Notes under the pieces: generated by a model
The model's input: only the letters and a program-made list of their open reading frames with translations
The model's database searches: none
What the model was told of the DNA's origin: nothing
NCBI GenBank assembly: GCA_965263285.1
Contig: CBDHHD010000016.1
Location: 186,001 to 250,000 of the forward strand
Direction of reading: 5' to 3'
From: JASGCP01 sp965263285
Lineage (GTDB): Bacteria; Bacteroidota; Bacteroidia; Chitinophagales; Chitinophagaceae
DNA: 64,000 nucleotides
Position numbers and translations under genes: made by a program
Part shown: one piece after another, positions 45,304 to 54,568 of the stretch
How positions within the stretch are numbered: position 1 is the stretch's first letter
Layout: each line of letters opens with the position of its first letter

Positions 45304-45963
45304 ATGACCACATTTACAAAAGATAGTATTTTCTTTTATCTACTATTATTAACCATTGTATTTGCCATTATCAAATTACTATATTCTAAGTATATACATC
45401 ATATTATTACCTATTATTTTAGCACCTCCTATCAACAACAAAAAAACCAAAACATACTTGAACAGCAATTTACTCCCTCTTTTATTGTTAACATGTTTTC
45501 ATTATGGGTTTTTGCTACTTTTATTATATTCTATAGGTATCCACTATTACAACACCATGCACATGAATTCTCTTGGCTTATAGATATAGTACTATTATGG
45601 TTATTGTTTGTCTCACTTATTTTTATCTCTTATCTATTCATGCGTATGCTAAGACATAGTTTACCTGCTTTAGCCGATATATGTATTTTTGAAACTTTTC
45701 TATCTATCAAAACAATGGGACCATTGCTTATTCCCTTTATATGGATAATGGCCTTTGCATCTACCAACATTGTATTAGTAGCACAATGGATTGCTATTGC
45801 AGTATTAGTAATCTTATTTATTATACAGTACTACAAAATTCTGTATTCTATAATAAAAATAAAAAAAAGAAATATTCTATTTTTTTTATTATACTTTTGC
45901 ATTTTAGAGTGGCCTCTTCTTATATATATATCTTACAAATATATAAAAGAGCTCACACCATAA
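45304..45963 (+). CDS. DUF4271 family membrane protein
   Basis: 219 residues with about six membrane helices and short loops. It matches DUF4271, a Bacteroidota family regularly found directly before hemD, as here (45 bases upstream). Family role unknown; the conserved pairing suggests a part in haem synthesis or membrane biogenesis. Confidence 0.78.
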   Translation: MTTFTKDSIFFYLLLLTIVFAIIKLLYSKYIHHIITYYFSTSYQQQKNQNILEQQFTPSFIVNMFSLWVFATFIIFYRYPLLQHHAHEFSWLIDIVLLWLLFVSLIFISYLFMRMLRHSLPALADICIFETFLSIKTMGPLLIPFIWIMAFASTNIVLVAQWIAIAVLVILFIIQYYKILYSIIKIKKRNILFFLLYFCILEWPLLIYISYKYIKELTP

Positions 45964-46007
45964 AACTTATTTTATAATGACATTTGTTAAAAAAACAATT
46001 TGATATT

Positions 46008-46769
46008 ATGCTAAAAGTATTTATTTCACAACCACAGCCTCCTAACGACAACCCTTACAACATTTTAGTAAAAAAATACAATACACAGCTTACCTTCTTT
46101 TCACTCATTACCTTAGAAACAATTAATGCAAGAGAATTTAGAAAACAAAAAGTTAATCTTGCCGAAAGTTCGGCTGTTATTTTTACTAGTCGCAATGCCA
46201 TTGACCATTATTTTAGAATGATGAATGAAATGCGCATCCCTATTTCAGAAGACAAAAGATATTTTTGTATCACAGAACATGTAGCACTGTATCTACAAAA
46301 ATTCACCGTGTATAGAAAGAGAAAAATATTCTATGGAGAAGATGGCACCAACGAAAGTATGATTGAAGACTTAGAAAAACATAAAGAAGGTCTTACCTTT
46401 ACTTATGTATGTAGCGAAAACCAAGAAGACCCTGAAATTATAACATGGTTAAAAAAACGCAAATGCCCTTACTCCTTAGCTTATTTATATAGAACCGTAA
46501 GTATAGATGCAAAGTCAGTGCTCCTAAATAAAAAATACGATATCATTTGTTTGTTTACTCCTATGGGCGTTAAAAGTTTATTACACAATCTACCCAATTT
46601 TAAAAAAGAAAAGGCACTTTTAGCCGCTTTTGGAAATAATACAGCAAAAGCACTAATAGAATTAGGCTTAGAAGTAGATATCAAAGCACCTGCACCGGGC
46701 ATTCCCAATATGGCTATTGCCTTAGATAAATATTTACAATCAAACTATCAACCGTTGGTTGTAAAATAA
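46008..46769 (+). CDS. hemD: Uroporphyrinogen-III synthase
   Basis: 253 residues from the ATG at 46008 (a TTG at 45984 is the alternative). Two similar alpha/beta lobes are seen: VFISQPQPP, AVIFTSRNAIDHYF, YDIICLFTPMGVKSLL, and AAFGNNTAKALIELGLEVDIKAPAPG near the end, as in Bacteroidota HemD. It cyclises hydroxymethylbilane to uroporphyrinogen III. HemD is weakly conserved, so the call rests on these short motifs and the DUF4271 neighbour. Confidence 0.85.
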   Translation: MLKVFISQPQPPNDNPYNILVKKYNTQLTFFSLITLETINAREFRKQKVNLAESSAVIFTSRNAIDHYFRMMNEMRIPISEDKRYFCITEHVALYLQKFTVYRKRKIFYGEDGTNESMIEDLEKHKEGLTFTYVCSENQEDPEIITWLKKRKCPYSLAYLYRTVSIDAKSVLLNKKYDIICLFTPMGVKSLLHNLPNFKKEKALLAAFGNNTAKALIELGLEVDIKAPAPGIPNMAIALDKYLQSNYQPLVVK

Positions 46770-46778
46770 AACACTTAC

Positions 46779-48797
46779 ATGGCAAACCGCTTACAACATG
46801 AAACCTCTCTCTACTTATTACAACATGCCCATAATCCAGTAGATTGGTTTCCTTGGGGCGAAGAAGCACTTATCAAAGCAAAAAAAGAAGACAAACCCAT
46901 TCTCTTAAGCATTGGCTATGCTGCTTGTCATTGGTGCCATGTAATGGAAAAAGAAAACTTTGAATTGCCCTCTGTAGCACATTGGATGAATCAATATTTT
47001 GTAAATATAAAAGTAGACAGAGAAGAACGACCCGATATTGACCATATTTACATGGACGCTGTACAAGCTATTACAGGAAGTGGCGGATGGCCCCTCCATG
47101 TCTTTTTAACGCCCTCTTTAGAACCCTTCTTTGGAGGCACTTACTTCCCCCCTACCCCTATGCAAGGAAGAGCTAGCTGGATACAAGTGCTCCAATATAT
47201 TGCAACAAGATACAAAGAAAAAAAAGAAGATATCCTAAAAGACATAGCACTAATCAAATCATTTCTTGCAAAACCATCTATACTAACACAAGAAAATGTA
47301 TCTCCACCTCTAGCAGATATTCCTCATCGAATCTTTTACCAACTCGCACAGCATTTTGATAAAAAAAATGGAGGTTTTGGCAATGCCCCTAAATTTTTAC
47401 AAACATCTAACCTATTATTTTTACTACATTATGATTCTTTGTTTCAATCATCTGAAGCAAAACATATTGTAAACCATAGCCTTTTACAGATGTTACAAGG
47501 AGGTATTTTTGACACCTTAGCTGGCGGAATATGCCGATATAGTACCGACGCTGCATGGCGTTACCCTCATTTTGAAAAAATGCTATATGACAATGCACTT
47601 TTTTTACAAACACTCGCATCGGCTTATCACCTCTATAAAACCCCTGCTTATTATAATGCTATACAGCAAATACAACATTTTCTTAGATTCTATTTGCAAT
47701 CTCCTCAACATGGCTATTATAGCACTTTAGATGCCGATAGCAATGGAGAAGAAGGATCCTATTATATATGGACAAAAAAAGAAATAGAAAACATCCTCCA
47801 AGATACAGCCGAATCAGACTTATTTTGCAAATATTATCATATAACAGAAGAAGGAAATTGGGAAGAAAATAAAAACATTCTCTATACTGCAACTAACATA
47901 ACAACCCTTGCAGATGATTACAACTTACCCGATGAAAAAGCAATAGAGATAATAGAAAAATGTAAAAAATTATTATTAAAAACAAGACAACAAAGAATCT
48001 CCCCGGCAAGAGATGAAAAAATTATTTTAGGATGGAACGCTCTACTCATATCAGCTTATTGCCAATGTTATATATCTACAAAAGAAACCATATATATCAA
48101 CGAAGCCTTACAATTAATATCATTTTTAGAACAACACCTCTCTATACAAAACCAATGGTACCATGTTATTAATAAAAACAAACTAGGCACATTCGCCTTT
48201 TTAGATGATTATGCTTTTCTTATTCAAGCCTATATTCTCTTATTTCAAATAAGAGGAGAAGAAAAATTTATACAGTCGGCCACGCGGATAACAGAAAAAG
48301 TAATGCAAGAATTCTTAGATGAATCTACTTCTTTCTTTTATTACACTTCTATTCATCACACCGATATCTTGCTAAGAAAAATAGAATACTATGATGGTGC
48401 AATACCTTCTGGTAATGCTACAATGGCTAATAATTTATACACCTTAGGATGCTTATTAGACAAAAGTAATTGGAAAACACAAGCAGAAAAAATGGTATAC
48501 AAAGTAGTTGTCCTTATGCAACAATACCCACTATCATTTGGAGAATGGTCGCTATTATTACAAAAAATATCAAAAGGTTATTATACCATAACGGTAGAAG
48601 GAATATCATCCAATAATTATTTAATAGACATTCATCATGCTTGTTTCTTGCCTAACAAAATAATATCCTATAAGATCAATCATTCTATACCATTGCAAAT
48701 TTCTATTTGTACGCCAACCACATGCCTTTTACCTACACATAGCGTAGCATTGTTTAGTCAGCAATTACACAATATAGTAAATTGTGAAGTTAAATGA
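46779..48797 (+). CDS. DUF255 thioredoxin-like / glycan-hydrolase-like protein (YyaL)
   Basis: 672 residues. The N-terminal thioredoxin-fold domain is signed by YLLQHAHNPVDWFPWGEEAL, the CHWCHVME motif and VKVDREERPDID-like residues. An (alpha/alpha)6 barrel follows (GGFGNAPKF, GGIFDTLAGGICRYSTD, PHFEKMLYDNA). It is the YyaL/spermatogenesis-associated protein 20 family, widely conserved, with unknown biochemical role. It starts 9 bases after hemD and probably shares its transcript. Confidence 0.93.
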   Translation: MANRLQHETSLYLLQHAHNPVDWFPWGEEALIKAKKEDKPILLSIGYAACHWCHVMEKENFELPSVAHWMNQYFVNIKVDREERPDIDHIYMDAVQAITGSGGWPLHVFLTPSLEPFFGGTYFPPTPMQGRASWIQVLQYIATRYKEKKEDILKDIALIKSFLAKPSILTQENVSPPLADIPHRIFYQLAQHFDKKNGGFGNAPKFLQTSNLLFLLHYDSLFQSSEAKHIVNHSLLQMLQGGIFDTLAGGICRYSTDAAWRYPHFEKMLYDNALFLQTLASAYHLYKTPAYYNAIQQIQHFLRFYLQSPQHGYYSTLDADSNGEEGSYYIWTKKEIENILQDTAESDLFCKYYHITEEGNWEENKNILYTATNITTLADDYNLPDEKAIEIIEKCKKLLLKTRQQRISPARDEKIILGWNALLISAYCQCYISTKETIYINEALQLISFLEQHLSIQNQWYHVINKNKLGTFAFLDDYAFLIQAYILLFQIRGEEKFIQSATRITEKVMQEFLDESTSFFYYTSIHHTDILLRKIEYYDGAIPSGNATMANNLYTLGCLLDKSNWKTQAEKMVYKVVVLMQQYPLSFGEWSLLLQKISKGYYTITVEGISSNNYLIDIHHACFLPNKIISYKINHSIPLQISICTPTTCLLPTHSVALFSQQLHNIVNCEVK

Positions 48798-48896
48798 ATG
48801 GATTATTGAGTCGCCTGAGTAGTTACAAAAACACAAATATCCCGGCACCTCAAAAAAATATTTTTTTTCAATATTAGAAGTAAATATATACCTTTG
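48798..48896 (+). promoter_or_regulatory. MITE end remnant and encapsulin promoter
   Basis: 48820-48858 (GAGTAGTTACAAAAACACAA ... GGCACCTCAAAAAAATA) is the worn right end of a MITE. TACCTTTG at 48889-48896 is a -7 motif with TTTC 19 bases upstream, about 45 bases before the shell gene. Confidence 0.55.
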
Positions 48897-48941
48897 CAAT
48901 TTGTAATTTTACAATTTTAATATTTATAATACTACAACTTT

Positions 48942-49859
48942 ATGGCAGATAATAATCAATTAAAACCACAACAGCAAACAGCATTAAGTGATATAGCAGC
49001 AAGGCCACTAGCAGTTGCCACTCGTACTGTTCCTCAAATGAGTACTATCTCTCCAAGATGGCTAGTACATTTTTTAAATTGGGTACCCGTAGAAGCAGGT
49101 ATCTATAGAGTAAATAGAGTAAAAGACGCTAGTAGCGTTGCAGTAGATTGTTCTTCAAGAGATGAAAAAATGTTGCCTAATACTTTCGTTGATTATGTAG
49201 AAAAGCCTAGAGAATATTTGCTTAATGCAGTAAACACTGTATTAGATGTACATACAAGAGTATCTGACTTATATAGTAAACCATTTAACCAAGTAGCAGA
49301 GCAATTGCGTTTAACAATTGAAACCATTAAAGAAAGACAAGAAAGCGAGTTAATTAATAACAAAGAATACGGATTATTGCATAGCATCGACGCTAGCCAA
49401 AGCATTCTATCAAACGATAGCAAACCCACTCCAGATGCATTCGATGATCTTATAGCAAAAGTGTGGAAACAACCAGGCTTTTTCTTAATGAACCCTTTGA
49501 CTATTGCAGCATTTGGAAAAGAATGTACTAAAAGAGGTGTTCCGCCTCCTACTACCAATATGTTTGGTTCTCCTTTTCTTACTTGGAGAGGCATTCCCTT
49601 AGTCCCTTCTAATAAAGTAATGGTAGAAAAAGGAAAATCAAAAGTACTATTAATTAGAACAGGAGAAACAAGACAAGGAGTGGTAGGACTCTATCAACCC
49701 AATTTAGCCGGAGAACAATCTCCTGGATTATCTGTTCGTTTCATGGGTATTAACGAAAAAGCTATTGCATCTTATTTAGTTTCATTATATTGCTCTTTGG
49801 CTATTCTCGTAGAAGATGCTATTGCTGTATTAGATGATGTTGAAGTATCTACAAAATAG
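48942..49859 (+). CDS. Family 2A encapsulin nanocompartment shell protein (SrpI-like)
   Basis: A 305-residue HK97-fold shell protein of the SrpI type. Recognisable are the N-terminal arm (ARPLAVATRTVPQMSTISPRWL), LPNTFVDYVEKPREYLLNAVNTVLDVHTRVSDLY, PTPDAFDDLIAKVWKQPGFFLMNP, PFLTWRGIPLVPSNK, and the C-terminal GINEKAIASYLVSLYCSLAILVEDAIAVLDDVEV. There is no cyclic-nucleotide domain, so it is family 2A, not 2B. Such shells (60 subunits in characterised members) package a cysteine desulfurase and are linked to sulfur metabolism. The cargo gene follows after six bases. Confidence 0.93.
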   Translation: MADNNQLKPQQQTALSDIAARPLAVATRTVPQMSTISPRWLVHFLNWVPVEAGIYRVNRVKDASSVAVDCSSRDEKMLPNTFVDYVEKPREYLLNAVNTVLDVHTRVSDLYSKPFNQVAEQLRLTIETIKERQESELINNKEYGLLHSIDASQSILSNDSKPTPDAFDDLIAKVWKQPGFFLMNPLTIAAFGKECTKRGVPPPTTNMFGSPFLTWRGIPLVPSNKVMVEKGKSKVLLIRTGETRQGVVGLYQPNLAGEQSPGLSVRFMGINEKAIASYLVSLYCSLAILVEDAIAVLDDVEVSTK

Positions 49860-49865
49860 TTTATT

Positions 49866-52277
49866 ATGACAAACCCTACTCAAGATTCTAATGCTTTTTT
49901 AGACGAAAAAGCATTAGAATTTATAGCAAATAAAATGTTTTTTTCTTCACAAGCATTACCACAAGAGTATCAAGCTACTCATATAGAAAATATCAATAGC
50001 AATACCATTGATGCAAAAGATGCGCTTACCATGTATGTAGATCCAAAGCATACAGGTATGGGACAAACTCCTAATTCGGCAATGACCAACAAACCTTTAG
50101 TTTCCCATCAAATACAATCACCATTTGATGCAAAACATCCTCCTACATCATTTATAGAAACTTCAAACAAACAAAATAACCTTATCAATCCTGATATAGA
50201 AGGATTAAAGAATGTACAAGCTACCGATCCTTTTGTCCATCATATACAAGAGATAAAATATCCAGATACCTATACAACAAATGTATTAAGCAGTTCCAAA
50301 GAGCAAGCAGTTCCACCTTCTTTTATCCCTATCGCTCTACATCAAACCCCACCTTCTTTTTCAGGCATAGGCATAAGTGGCAGTAATAACATGCCACAAG
50401 CGAATAGCGTCAATAGTCCTCAAGACATATCTTACCTATCCACTATTGACAATATAGCTCCTCAAACACCTATCATTCATTCTTTAGGAAATACAGATTC
50501 CATGTTGCCTATACAACCTCACATAACCAACGATATCAATAGCACACTCATCGACCCTACGGTATATACAGGCTTAGGAATGGGCAATATCCCTACTTCT
50601 TCTATGGGAGGGGCAGGCATATCTCCTTCAAATATTCAGTCATTTAGTCCTTTCATTGGTGTAGAAGATAAAATACCTAACCACACTCAACCCTTTGGAA
50701 TGGGCAATATCCCTTCTTCTTTGGCAAATGTAAATGCGTTCAGCACTGCTCATCCTACACAACCTAATACAAAAGAAAATCCTTATCAAGATATCATTAA
50801 TATAGTAGCCAATCCCAAGGAGTCTGTCCAACAACCTAATATATTACCTACAGATGCATTTTCTTATCCCACTTATTTAGAAAACATATTAGCATCCATT
50901 CCCACACAAATACATACTGCACAATTACCTTCTCAAGAACATATTCCCCAAGATCCTTCTTACTATTTCCATACACCTTCCGTTGTATTTCCTCACGCAT
51001 CAAAAAAAGAAATCATCAACCCTCTTTTGCAACAAAATACAACAAGTATCAACAACGGCACATTAGACATCAACAAAATAAAAAACGATTTCCCCATTTT
51101 AAAAGAAAAAATCAATGGCCGTCCTTTAGTGTGGTTAGATAATGCTGCTACAACACAAAAACCTAAACAAGTTATAGACCGCATTAAATACTTCTACGAA
51201 CATGAAAACTCAAATGTACATAGAGCTGCACATAATCTTGCAAAACGAGCTACAGAAGCTTATGAAAATGCTAGAAAAACAGTACAACATTTTATTCATG
51301 CGCCTTCGTTAAATGAAATTGTCTTTGTACGGGGCACCACAGAAGCTATTAACCTTGTAGCAAAAACATGGGGACAACAAAACTTAGAAAAAGGAGATGA
51401 AATTATTATAAGCCACTTAGAGCACCATGCCAATATTGTACCTTGGTTTCAACTAGCAGAAACAAAAGGACTAAAGATAAAAGTAGCACCTGTTGATGAA
51501 ACAGGACAAATTATCTTAGAAGAATATGGTAAACTATTAGGACCCAAAGTAAAATTGGTTTCTTTCACACAAGTATCTAACGCATTAGGAACCATTACCC
51601 CCGCAAAAGAAATGATTGATATGGCTCACCAAGCAGGAGCAAAAGTATTACTCGACGGCGCACAATCTGTTTTACACATGGCCGTTGATGTAACCTATTT
51701 AGATTGCGATTGGTTTGTGTTTTCAGGACATAAAATATTCGCTCCCACCGGCATTGGCATATTGTATGGAAAAGAAGAAATATTAAATAGCATGCAACCA
51801 TGGCAAGGGGGAGGACACATGATTAAAGATGTAACATTTGAAAGAATTATTTACAACAACGCTCCTACCCGTTTTGAAGCAGGTACTGGTAACATCGCCG
51901 ACGCAGTAGGATTAGCAGCAGCGTTAGACTATGTATCTAAAATTGGGTTACCCCTTATTGAACAATACGAGCATTACTTGCTCATGTACGCCATGAATCA
52001 AATGAATCGAATTCCAGATATTCGTTTTATTGGAACAGCCACACATAAAGCAAGTGTTATTTCTTTCGTACTAAAAGGATTTACAACAGAAGAGATTGGC
52101 CAAGCAATGGATAAAGAAGGAATTGCCGTTCGCTCTTCACACCATTGTGCACAGCCTATTTTAAGAAGATTTGGAGTTGAAACAACAGTACGACCCTCTA
52201 TTACACTATATAATACTTGCGATGATATAGATAAAATGGTAGAAGTATTATTCCAGCTGATACAATCAAAAAAATAA
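49866..52277 (+). CDS. Encapsulin cargo: SufS-type cysteine desulfurase with long disordered N-terminus
   Basis: 803 residues. From about residue 403 it is a full group II cysteine desulfurase: PLVWLDNAATTQKP, VHRAAHNLA, SHLEHHANIVPW, the PLP lysine Lys623 in FSGHKIFAPTG, and catalytic Cys761 in RSSHHCAQP. The first about 400 residues are low-complexity, rich in Pro, Asn, Ser, Thr and Gln, with repeated short motifs (GLGMGNIPTSS, FGMGNIPSSL, TGMGQTPNSAM). In characterised family 2A systems such an N-terminal tail targets the enzyme into the shell. It releases sulfur from cysteine as persulfide. The tail is longer than the about 225 residues I recall for the cyanobacterial example. Confidence 0.92.
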   Translation: MTNPTQDSNAFLDEKALEFIANKMFFSSQALPQEYQATHIENINSNTIDAKDALTMYVDPKHTGMGQTPNSAMTNKPLVSHQIQSPFDAKHPPTSFIETSNKQNNLINPDIEGLKNVQATDPFVHHIQEIKYPDTYTTNVLSSSKEQAVPPSFIPIALHQTPPSFSGIGISGSNNMPQANSVNSPQDISYLSTIDNIAPQTPIIHSLGNTDSMLPIQPHITNDINSTLIDPTVYTGLGMGNIPTSSMGGAGISPSNIQSFSPFIGVEDKIPNHTQPFGMGNIPSSLANVNAFSTAHPTQPNTKENPYQDIINIVANPKESVQQPNILPTDAFSYPTYLENILASIPTQIHTAQLPSQEHIPQDPSYYFHTPSVVFPHASKKEIINPLLQQNTTSINNGTLDINKIKNDFPILKEKINGRPLVWLDNAATTQKPKQVIDRIKYFYEHENSNVHRAAHNLAKRATEAYENARKTVQHFIHAPSLNEIVFVRGTTEAINLVAKTWGQQNLEKGDEIIISHLEHHANIVPWFQLAETKGLKIKVAPVDETGQIILEEYGKLLGPKVKLVSFTQVSNALGTITPAKEMIDMAHQAGAKVLLDGAQSVLHMAVDVTYLDCDWFVFSGHKIFAPTGIGILYGKEEILNSMQPWQGGGHMIKDVTFERIIYNNAPTRFEAGTGNIADAVGLAAALDYVSKIGLPLIEQYEHYLLMYAMNQMNRIPDIRFIGTATHKASVISFVLKGFTTEEIGQAMDKEGIAVRSSHHCAQPILRRFGVETTVRPSITLYNTCDDIDKMVEVLFQLIQSKK

Positions 52278-52328
52278 TCATTTCGATTATTATACCATAC
52301 GACTCAATAGCCTTCTAAATTTATAAAA

Positions 52329-54293
52329 ATGCGTTTGGTAAATTATTACAAATATAGCCTTATTATTATATGTATTCTTTTCTATACAAAAAATATTGCA
52401 CAACCTATATGCAAATGGCAACAAAAGGTTCATTACACTATCTATGTTACATTAAATACAACACAACAAACACTAATAGGACATGAGCATATCATATATG
52501 CTAATCATTCGCCCGACACACTACGAAAAATGTTTATCCATCTATATTGGAATGCTTTTCAACCCAATAGTAGCATGGATAACAAAAGCCGAGCATTAGG
52601 AAATATAGTAATTGGCGTAGACAAAAATGGTAATGATATAAAAGATTGGGATAGTAGAATTACCAATAGAATTCAATCATTAGATAGTTCCCAACAAGGA
52701 TATATGCACATAAGCAATGTAGAAATAGATAACAAAAAAGCAAAACAAATTATCCTATATGAAACTATTGCAGAGATAATATTGCCCGAACCTCTTTTAC
52801 CTAATAGCACTCATGCTATTAGCATGGCATTCTTACATCATATCCCTATTATGATTCGTCGCGCAGGAAGAAACAATAGAGAAGGAATTCAATATAGCAT
52901 GGCACAATGGTACCCTAAAATAGCAGGATATGATGCTGAAGGATGGCATCCAGACCCCTATGTTCAAAGAGAATTTGATGGGGAAATAGGCTCTTTTGAT
53001 GTACATATTACCTTACCAAAAAAATTCATCGTCGCTGCTACAGGTACCCTATTCAATGCAGATAGTATAGGATACGGATACAGCAAACACACCACCCTAC
53101 CTCTTACCCCATCCCATACCCTTACTTGGATATTTTCTGCTAACCATGTAAATGACTTTGTATGGGCAGCCGACACAGGATATAAACATGTAACAAGTTA
53201 TACAAATGATCATATTTTACTACAATTGTTTTATAAACCTTCTACCCCACAGCAAGATAGTACATGGCTTAACATATTATGGTCTATTAACAAAATGATG
53301 CCTTGGATAGAAAATACATTTGGAAAATACTTATATCCCACCTACTCTTTTATACAAGGAGGCGATGGAGGAATGGAATACCCTATGGCTACACTCATTG
53401 AATCTCCTCGAATGGGAGTAGCAGCACACGAATTTATGCATAGCTGGTACCAACAAATGATCAGCACTAATGAAAACGAATTCCCTTGGCTAGACGAAGG
53501 ATTTACAAGCTTTAGCTCCGACGAACTACTATACCAATACTATCAAACTTGGGCAAGTCAATCTCCTTTTATTCCCTCACAAAGTATTAAAGGATTACAA
53601 GATTATGCGTTATCCATTTCAAAAGAATTGCCTCTCATGCATCAAACTACTTACAATAGCTATTATAAATATGCACAATCGCCATTTGAAGAGCCCCTGT
53701 CTACTCCATCAGACTACTATACTACAAATATAGCGTATGAACAGAATGCATATTCAAAAGGTAATATCTTTTTATCTCAGTTGGGCTATCTTGTAGGAGA
53801 TAGTGTGCGAAACCGTATCTTACTCGCCTATTATAACGATTACCATTTTAAACACCCAAATGATAATGACTTTATTCGTATGTCCGAAAAGATAAGTGGC
53901 TTACAATTGCAATGGTATCGCAAATATTGGATATATATGAATGCCCATATCCGATATGAACTCGGCAATATACTTACCGACACTACTACTGGCAATGCTA
54001 TAATATCTATTGTAAATCAAGGTACCATGCCCATGCCTATTGACTTGCTCATCACATATAAAAACGGGACAGAAGAACTCCATTATATCCCATTAAATAT
54101 TATGTATGGCATTAAACCCTCCGAAAACAATACCAAAAGAATTGTCCACAGCCCTTGGAATTTTACACAACCCACCTATTCGTTTATGCTACAAAAACCT
54201 ATTAGCTATATTAAAGAAATTCAAATAGACCCTACTAAAAGATTAGCAAATACAGATAAAAAAAACAATGTGATTATTATTCCGGATATGTAA
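52329..54293 (+). CDS. M1-family zinc metallopeptidase, secreted
   Basis: 654 residues. The signal peptide is LIIICILFYTKNIAQ. The zinc site is HEFMH (His367, Glu368, His371) with the third ligand Glu390 in WLDEGF, exactly the M1 HExxH-x18-E spacing. The exopeptidase motif is degenerate (GGDGGMEYPM, related to GxMEN). Aminopeptidases of this group trim peptides in the periplasm or outside. It follows the cysteine desulfurase by 51 bases; there is no functional link to the nanocompartment. Confidence 0.93.
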   Translation: MRLVNYYKYSLIIICILFYTKNIAQPICKWQQKVHYTIYVTLNTTQQTLIGHEHIIYANHSPDTLRKMFIHLYWNAFQPNSSMDNKSRALGNIVIGVDKNGNDIKDWDSRITNRIQSLDSSQQGYMHISNVEIDNKKAKQIILYETIAEIILPEPLLPNSTHAISMAFLHHIPIMIRRAGRNNREGIQYSMAQWYPKIAGYDAEGWHPDPYVQREFDGEIGSFDVHITLPKKFIVAATGTLFNADSIGYGYSKHTTLPLTPSHTLTWIFSANHVNDFVWAADTGYKHVTSYTNDHILLQLFYKPSTPQQDSTWLNILWSINKMMPWIENTFGKYLYPTYSFIQGGDGGMEYPMATLIESPRMGVAAHEFMHSWYQQMISTNENEFPWLDEGFTSFSSDELLYQYYQTWASQSPFIPSQSIKGLQDYALSISKELPLMHQTTYNSYYKYAQSPFEEPLSTPSDYYTTNIAYEQNAYSKGNIFLSQLGYLVGDSVRNRILLAYYNDYHFKHPNDNDFIRMSEKISGLQLQWYRKYWIYMNAHIRYELGNILTDTTTGNAIISIVNQGTMPMPIDLLITYKNGTEELHYIPLNIMYGIKPSENNTKRIVHSPWNFTQPTYSFMLQKPISYIKEIQIDPTKRLANTDKKNNVIIIPDM

Positions 54294-54307
54294 CTGTTTG
54301 TATAAAA

Positions 54308-54348
54308 GGCATAACTAAATTTAGTGTGAGGAAAAATTTAGTTATGCC
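54308..54348. repeat. 41-bp minimal palindrome of type-1 element ends
   Basis: GGCATAACTAAATTTAGTGT + GAGGAAAAATTTAGTTATGCC: one terminal repeat joined directly to a shortened second one. It is the smallest derivative in the window, a solo end pair after internal deletion. It may also act as a hairpin behind the peptidase gene. Confidence 0.8.
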
Positions 54349-54435
54349 GATAAATCTATGTAAAAACACAAAACAAAAATGAAACAACTACTCATGTTAA
54401 ATAGTCGGTCAACATTTTAGTCTGTTTTTATTTTA

Positions 54436-54443
54436 TATATTTG
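54436..54443 (+). promoter_or_regulatory. SNF2 gene promoter -7 motif
   Basis: TATATTTG matches TAnnTTTG, about 125 bases before the ATG at 54569. The leader contains TTTCACAAGG, also seen as TTTCACGAGG at 58173. Confidence 0.4.
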
Positions 54444-54568
54444 TTGTTTAGTTTCACAAGGTTAAGGTTGTTGACGAAAAATTTATTTCCTCTTGGGGTA
54501 CAATCTTATGAAATATGATAGGGGGGGTTAAAAAATTATATTGTTGTATAATAATAAAATATAAGAAG

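Noticed and set aside
54293..54568. Possible small RNA between the peptidase and SNF2 genes
   Set aside because: Only short shared words (TTTCACAAGG) with the region after the SNF2 gene and no stable long fold by eye.
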